Source: a virus
Length of the DNA: 24,178 bases
IMG/VR virus record: IMGVR_UViG_3300005184_000001
Span: 1-24,178 of that record
Strand: one strand, 5' to 3'
The notes beneath the pieces are model-generated. The model had not been told where the DNA came from. It was given only the letters and a program-made list of their open reading frames with translations, and searched no databases. Below, one piece after another: positions 21,750 to 24,178 of this stretch (its first letter is position 1; each line of letters starts with the position of its first letter). The translations under genes were made by a program, and so were the position numbers.

Positions 21750-22239
21750 TAGCGGCGCTTCCTCCGGATGCGAGCGCGAGCGCTTTCGACCTTCTGGTGC
21801 TCAGCTTCGGCAGCTAAGCACGCGAGGTGCGCGAGCACGACGTCGAGCGGCTGCTCGTCGAGCTCGCGCGGCGTACAGTGATACACGCGGCATAGGCTCA
21901 ACGTCAGGTAGTGCGGCGATCCAATCAGGCCGCGCCGCAGTCCGTCTATGACGGCGCGGCCTGTGGGTTTTTTGGTGACATTTCCTCATTGATCTGCGCC
22001 ATGAGCGCGAGGATCACCGCGCGTGTCTCTTTGAGGGGGATCGCGTCGAGCCCGCCGACGACGACCTTCGCGAGCACGTCGTCGAGCACATCTTGTGCTG
22101 CAGTCGTGCCCTCTTGCATGGTTCGCAGACGGCGCATGTCGCCGTAGCTCAGCGCGGCCAGGTCAAACGTCACCGAGACAGTACCCGCCTCGCGGGAAGG
22201 CGCGCTGGCTGTCTCGATAGGTGCTGTTCCGTTGCTCAT
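21749..22239 (-). CDS. Tail assembly chaperone GT, -1 frameshift fusion product
   Basis: Ribosomes that slip -1 on A_AAA_AAC (21973-21967) leave the G frame after 91 codons and read 72 more residues in the T frame before TAA at 21751-21749, giving about 163 residues. The T part reads KPTGRAVIDGLRRGLIGS, HYLTLSLCRVYHCTPREL and DEQPLDVVLAHLACLAAEAE, the recognisable layout of gpT-type domains. It has no start codon of its own in a sensible place and is otherwise an unexplained 200-bp gap before the tape measure gene. As in lambda gpG/gpGT, the long form recruits the tape measure and the tail-tube protein. This frame was deduced by hand. Confidence 0.9.
21926..21973 (-). promoter_or_regulatory. 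Programmed -1 frameshift signal: slippery heptamer plus hairpin
   Basis: On the minus strand A_AAA_AAC lies at 21973-21967 in the correct register (CCA AAA AAC). Three bases later begins a perfect 12-bp stem, 21963-21952 with 21937-21926 (arm CAGGCCGCGCCG), with a 14-base loop that includes the zero-frame TAG stop (21948-21946). The pieces match those of known dsDNA-phage G/GT frameshift sites, and the stem is very GC-rich. Confidence 0.9.
21946..22239 (-). CDS. Tail assembly chaperone G (zero-frame product)
   Basis: 97 residues between the major tail and tape measure genes, the standard place of the G chaperone. MSNGTAPIETASAPSREAG is followed by VTFDLAALSYGDMRRLRTM and helical DVLDDVLAKVVVGGLDAIPLKETRAVILALM. 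ATG 22239 overlaps the stop of the major tail gene (ATGA); an upstream start at 22260 is possible. Translation normally ends at TAG 21948-21946; a fraction shifts to the GT form. Confidence 0.88.
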   Translation of the reverse strand: MSNGTAPIETASAPSREAGTVSVTFDLAALSYGDMRRLRTMQEGTTAAQDVLDDVLAKVVVGGLDAIPLKETRAVILALMAQINEEMSPKNPQAAPS

Positions 22240-22670
22240 GGCGCTGGAATGTCGCGCCAATCGACCGTCGGCGCGCTGAGCGTGGCGATAAAGAACAGGG
22301 GCGTGTCGGCGTCGTTGTCCAGGTCCGGCTCGTCAAAGCTGGTGACCCGCGCATCGGGCGCGTACCACTCTTTCGTGCCTCCGGACGGGGACCAGCGCGC
22401 CTGGATGATGTCGCCCGAGTAGTGCAGCGCGCGCAACGTCGCGTAGAGCCCCGTATCATCCTCCTGATACAGATTGTCGATCTCCACCTGGGTCTCGGGC
22501 GCTGCGCCGGCGCAGGTCACCGCGCCGTCCGACGTCATGTACGTTAAGACGTCCCGATCGCGCGACGCCGGGTTGACATGCCGCACGGTCGCGCGGTGAT
22601 TGGTCCAGGTTGTCCCGTCTGGACTGGTTTGCAGGTCAAACCCACTTGGACAGAATGACTCGACAGCCAT
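22236..22670 (-). CDS. Major tail (tube) protein, probable
   Basis: 144 residues with a strong ribosome-binding site (AAAGGGGG) before ATG 22670, the best in the late operon and suited to a highly made structural protein. Beta-rich: SFCPSGFDLQTSPDGTTWTNHRATVRHV, GDIIQARWSPSG, TPLFFIATLSAPTV. Directly upstream of the G/GT chaperones, which is where the tube protein gene lies in siphoviruses. Assigned by order and character, not by a motif. Confidence 0.78.
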   Translation of the reverse strand: MAVESFCPSGFDLQTSPDGTTWTNHRATVRHVNPASRDRDVLTYMTSDGAVTCAGAAPETQVEIDNLYQEDDTGLYATLRALHYSGDIIQARWSPSGGTKEWYAPDARVTSFDEPDLDNDADTPLFFIATLSAPTVDWRDIPAP

Positions 22671-22681
22671 AGCTTCCCCCT

Positions 22682-23068
22682 TTAGCCATTGGATAGGACC
22701 AGCACCAGATCGGCAACGCGAAAATCCACCCCGCCGATGGTGCGCCAGTCATAGGCGACGCTTTCCAGCGTGCATTTGCAGACGCCCTCGAGCTGCGCGC
22801 CGTGCAGATCGTTGGCGACCAGGTCGACCAGGTCGATCAGCTGATACTCGGCCGCCGGCGCGTCCTGATAGGAGACGACGAGCGTCAGCGTCGGCCGCAG
22901 ACCAACGAACGCAAACGTGCGCGGCGGTCCTGCGACCTGGGTCGACAGCAGATAGGCGCCAGGAAGCCGCTGCATGGCGCGTGGTAAGCCGATGAGCAGC
23001 TCGAGGTCAAGAACTGCCAGCCGCGCTGCCAGCGCCTCGTAGGCGGCCCGCTGTGCGAAGAGCGCCAT
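22682..23068 (-). CDS. Tail terminator / head-tail joining protein, probable
   Basis: 128 residues. A helical start (AQRAAYEALAARLAVLDLELLIGLPRAM), then beta strands (AFVGLRPTLTLVVSY, CTLESVAYDWRTIGGVDFRVADLVLVLS), the alpha-beta layout of phage tail-terminator (gpU-like) proteins. It lies between the gp10-like gene and the tube protein gene, the expected place. ATG 23068 is one base after the preceding TAG. Confidence 0.65.
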   Translation of the reverse strand: MALFAQRAAYEALAARLAVLDLELLIGLPRAMQRLPGAYLLSTQVAGPPRTFAFVGLRPTLTLVVSYQDAPAAEYQLIDLVDLVANDLHGAQLEGVCKCTLESVAYDWRTIGGVDFRVADLVLVLSNG

Positions 23069-23069
23069 G

Positions 23070-23504
23070 CTAGCCCTGCCTCGTCACGATGCGCGCACCG
23101 CAGCGCTCGACGATCTGGCGTATCGTCGGCTGGCTCTTGTCCAGCGCGCGCGTCATGAACGGGTTGCCTTTGGTGGCAGGATGCTCGACGAGCCTGACCG
23201 GATGCAGCGCACCCTTCCAGTACAGCGCCTTCTTTGCTCGAGGCACGATGGTCCGCGCTCGAGCGCCTTCATGCACCGGCACGGCATAGGGCACGTTCGG
23301 CGCGACGACATAGCGCGCGGGGCCGCCGGCCTGGTACGCGATGCCGCGACGCAGCCGCCCGGTCCGGGATGGCGCTTCCCTCTTCGCGGCCGCTGTCAGG
23401 ACGGTCGCGGCCTCGAGCGTCGCGCGCGCTGTCTCAGGCCCGACGGCGTGCGCCCAGCGCTGGATGCGCGCCGCGATCTCGGCCGCGTTGCTCGACAGCT
23501 TCAC
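23070..23504 (-). CDS. HK97 gp10-like head-tail protein
   Basis: 144 residues, GTG start at 23504 overlapping the connector stop (GTGA). Family features: an N-terminal helix (EIAARIQRWAHAVGPETARATLEAA), then APSRTGRLRRGIAYQ, a PYAVPVHEGARARTIVPR strand-loop and the closing NPFMTRALDKSQP, which together match the HK97-gp10-like pattern (TG.LR, YA...E.G, P....NPF...A). The protein helps connect head and tail. Confidence 0.87.
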   Translation of the reverse strand: MKLSSNAAEIAARIQRWAHAVGPETARATLEAATVLTAAAKREAPSRTGRLRRGIAYQAGGPARYVVAPNVPYAVPVHEGARARTIVPRAKKALYWKGALHPVRLVEHPATKGNPFMTRALDKSQPTIRQIVERCGARIVTRQG

Positions 23505-23842
23505 ATCGCCACCGCGCCTGCTTCGATGCGCAGCTGCCGCAGCGCCGCCTTCTGGCGATCGTTGAGCTGCCCCACATACTGATAGCCGGACTGCCCCTCG
23601 GCGCCGACCGTTTCGAGCAGGCTGCTTGTGCCTTTGGTGAGGAAGATGCTGGACGCGAGCTCCACGGTGATCTGCTTGAGGTCAGCCGGCGCGGGCAGGA
23701 CGATCAGCACGCCGACGAGCAGGCGCGCGATGGTCGACTCGGCCGCGTCCAGCGCCCATTCCAGGGCCGCGTCCTGTTCGGCGCCCTGCGGGACTTGATC
23801 GAGCGCGATACGCAGCTCTGAGATTGTGACCCATGTTGCCAT
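23501..23842 (-). CDS. Head-tail connector (gp6-like)
   Basis: 113 residues, mainly helical. MATWVTISELRIALDQVPQGAEQDAALEWALDAAESTIARLL is the typical start of gp6-like connectors (a short bundle with a small residue-rich second helix), and ADLKQITVELASSIFLTKGTS matches the third helix of the family. It forms a ring under the portal. ATG 23842 is 5 bp after the preceding gene. Confidence 0.82.
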   Translation of the reverse strand: MATWVTISELRIALDQVPQGAEQDAALEWALDAAESTIARLLVGVLIVLPAPADLKQITVELASSIFLTKGTSSLLETVGAEGQSGYQYVGQLNDRQKAALRQLRIEAGAVAM

Positions 23843-23847
23843 CGGCC

Positions 23848-24054
23848 CTAGCCCTCACTCGCCTCTTTAGGCGTCTTGCGGATCGGCGTGGCCTTCTCAG
23901 GCGTGGCCACGGGTTGCGGCTCCACGGGCGCGGGCACCGGGAACACCTGCCCCGTCTCGCCGTCGATCCAGCCGCCTTTGTCCGGGACCGGAACCGTCTC
24001 ACCTTCCTGGTACACGGGCGTCTCGCCTGTCGTGATGGTTGGCTTCTCGCTCAT
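23848..24054 (-). CDS. Small Pro-rich protein between capsid and connector genes
   Basis: 68 residues from ATG 24054 (AAGGA upstream). Pro/Glu/Thr-rich with little hydrophobic core: MSEKPTITTGETPVYQEGE, WIDGETGQVFPVPAPVEPQP, TPEKATPIRKTPKEASEG. Probably disordered. Small proteins at this place can be head decoration or capsid-associated factors, but I see no family match. An in-frame ATG at 24099 lies within the hairpin and is less likely. Confidence 0.65.
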   Translation of the reverse strand: MSEKPTITTGETPVYQEGETVPVPDKGGWIDGETGQVFPVPAPVEPQPVATPEKATPIRKTPKEASEG

Positions 24055-24076
24055 AGCTCGTCTTCCTTTTGCTGGT

Positions 24077-24108
24077 GGCCCGCGCGTGATTCGCACCACG
24101 CGCGGGCC
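24077..24108 (-). terminator. Hairpin after the capsid gene (partial terminator candidate)
   Basis: Perfect 12-bp inverted repeat with arms 24077-24088 (GGCCCGCGCGTG) and 24097-24108, loop of 8. It lies 22 bp after the capsid stop and before the next late gene, the only sizeable gap in the head operon. No T tract follows. It could stabilise the 3' end of capsid mRNA or lower expression downstream. Confidence 0.65.
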
Positions 24109-24129
24109 GGTTGGCGATCGTCCACTTGC

Positions 24130-24178
24130 CTAGGGAATGGTGCCGGCAGCCTTGCAGATCAGCCAGGGTCGCTCGACC
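24130..24178 (-). CDS. 3' end of the major capsid gene (other part at 1-1202)
   Basis: In the circle the capsid frame reads ...RPWLICKAAGTIP and stops at TAG, 24132-24130. Bases 24149-24178 duplicate 1-30, so only 24130-24148 are additional sequence. The short piece has meaning only when joined to 1-1202. Confidence 0.9.
   Translation of the reverse strand, partial: VERPWLICKAAGTIP
24149..24178. repeat. Right copy of 30-bp terminal direct repeat
   Basis: Identical to bases 1-30; shows that the sequence closes into a circle. No sign that it is a functional repeat, since it lies inside the capsid coding sequence. Confidence 0.93.

Noticed and set aside
20821-21951. 376-codon open frame opposite the tape measure gene
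   Set aside because: Shadow of the Trp-repeat coding sequence; Cys/Ser/Pro-rich translation without structure, and the tape measure motifs are on the minus strand.
21801-21989. 62-codon minus-strand frame starting MRKCHQKTH after the G chaperone
   Set aside because: Wrong frame; the T-domain sequence is in the -1 frame reached by the slippery heptamer, and this one is Arg-rich shadow.
1-24178. CRISPR array, insertion sequence, or diversity-generating retroelement
   Set aside because: No regularly spaced repeats, no transposase or reverse transcriptase, and no template/variable repeat pair seen near the spike or hub genes.

Overview
This window is almost certainly the complete, circularised genome of a small temperate siphovirus (HK97-type head, long non-contractile tail). 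The first 30 bases are repeated exactly as the last 30 (1-30 = 24149-24178), and the major capsid gene reads straight through that joint, so the unique circle is 24,148 bp. The DNA is GC-rich. The endolysin is a peptidoglycan amidase, so the host is a bacterium. The attachment site carries the 3' part of a bacterial tRNA-Lys(CTT) gene with an encoded CCA end. The sunset-type Cys/His domain of one accessory protein is, from memory, common in Actinomycetota and Chloroflexota. The host phylum is inference and remains uncertain.

Late arm (minus strand, read from 6423 down through the joint and on to 14495): endolysin, small and large terminase, portal fused to a MuF-like domain, prohead protease, major capsid protein (across the joint), a small Pro-rich protein, head-tail connector, gp10-like protein, tail terminator-like protein, major tail protein, tail assembly chaperones G and GT (joined by a -1 frameshift at A_AAA_AAC), a short tape measure protein, distal tail-like protein, a small tail protein, a beta-helix tail spike and a tail-tip hub protein. 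The genes abut or overlap by a few bases, as in one long transcription unit. The probable start of that unit is at about 6565, where two copies of one extended -10 sequence lie in divergent orientation.

Lysogeny and accessory region (about 6.4-10.3 kb): a small exported protein gene on the plus strand; on the minus strand a membrane-anchored sunset-domain protein, a 71-residue acidic protein and a SWIM zinc-finger protein; then a divergent promoter region with two near-consensus sigma-70 promoters, an excisionase-like HTH gene on the plus strand, a long hairpin, the tRNA-derived attP and a tyrosine integrase. No CI-like repressor is recognisable.

Early arm (plus strand, 10323-14498): a winged-helix/zinc-ribbon protein that looks like a replication initiator and carries a pair of 16-bp palindromes inside its own gene, then a tightly coupled run of small genes (zinc ribbon, a 32-residue ORF, HNH endonuclease, GmhB/PNKP-like HAD phosphatase, several unknowns, two tiny single-membrane-segment proteins). 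The early and late arms converge, and both terminate within one CTAG at 14495-14498.

Points most worth following: the frameshift signal with its hairpin, the palindrome pair as a candidate origin, the two related hairpins upstream of the early operon, and the SWIM/HTH divergent switch that occupies the place of a repressor.
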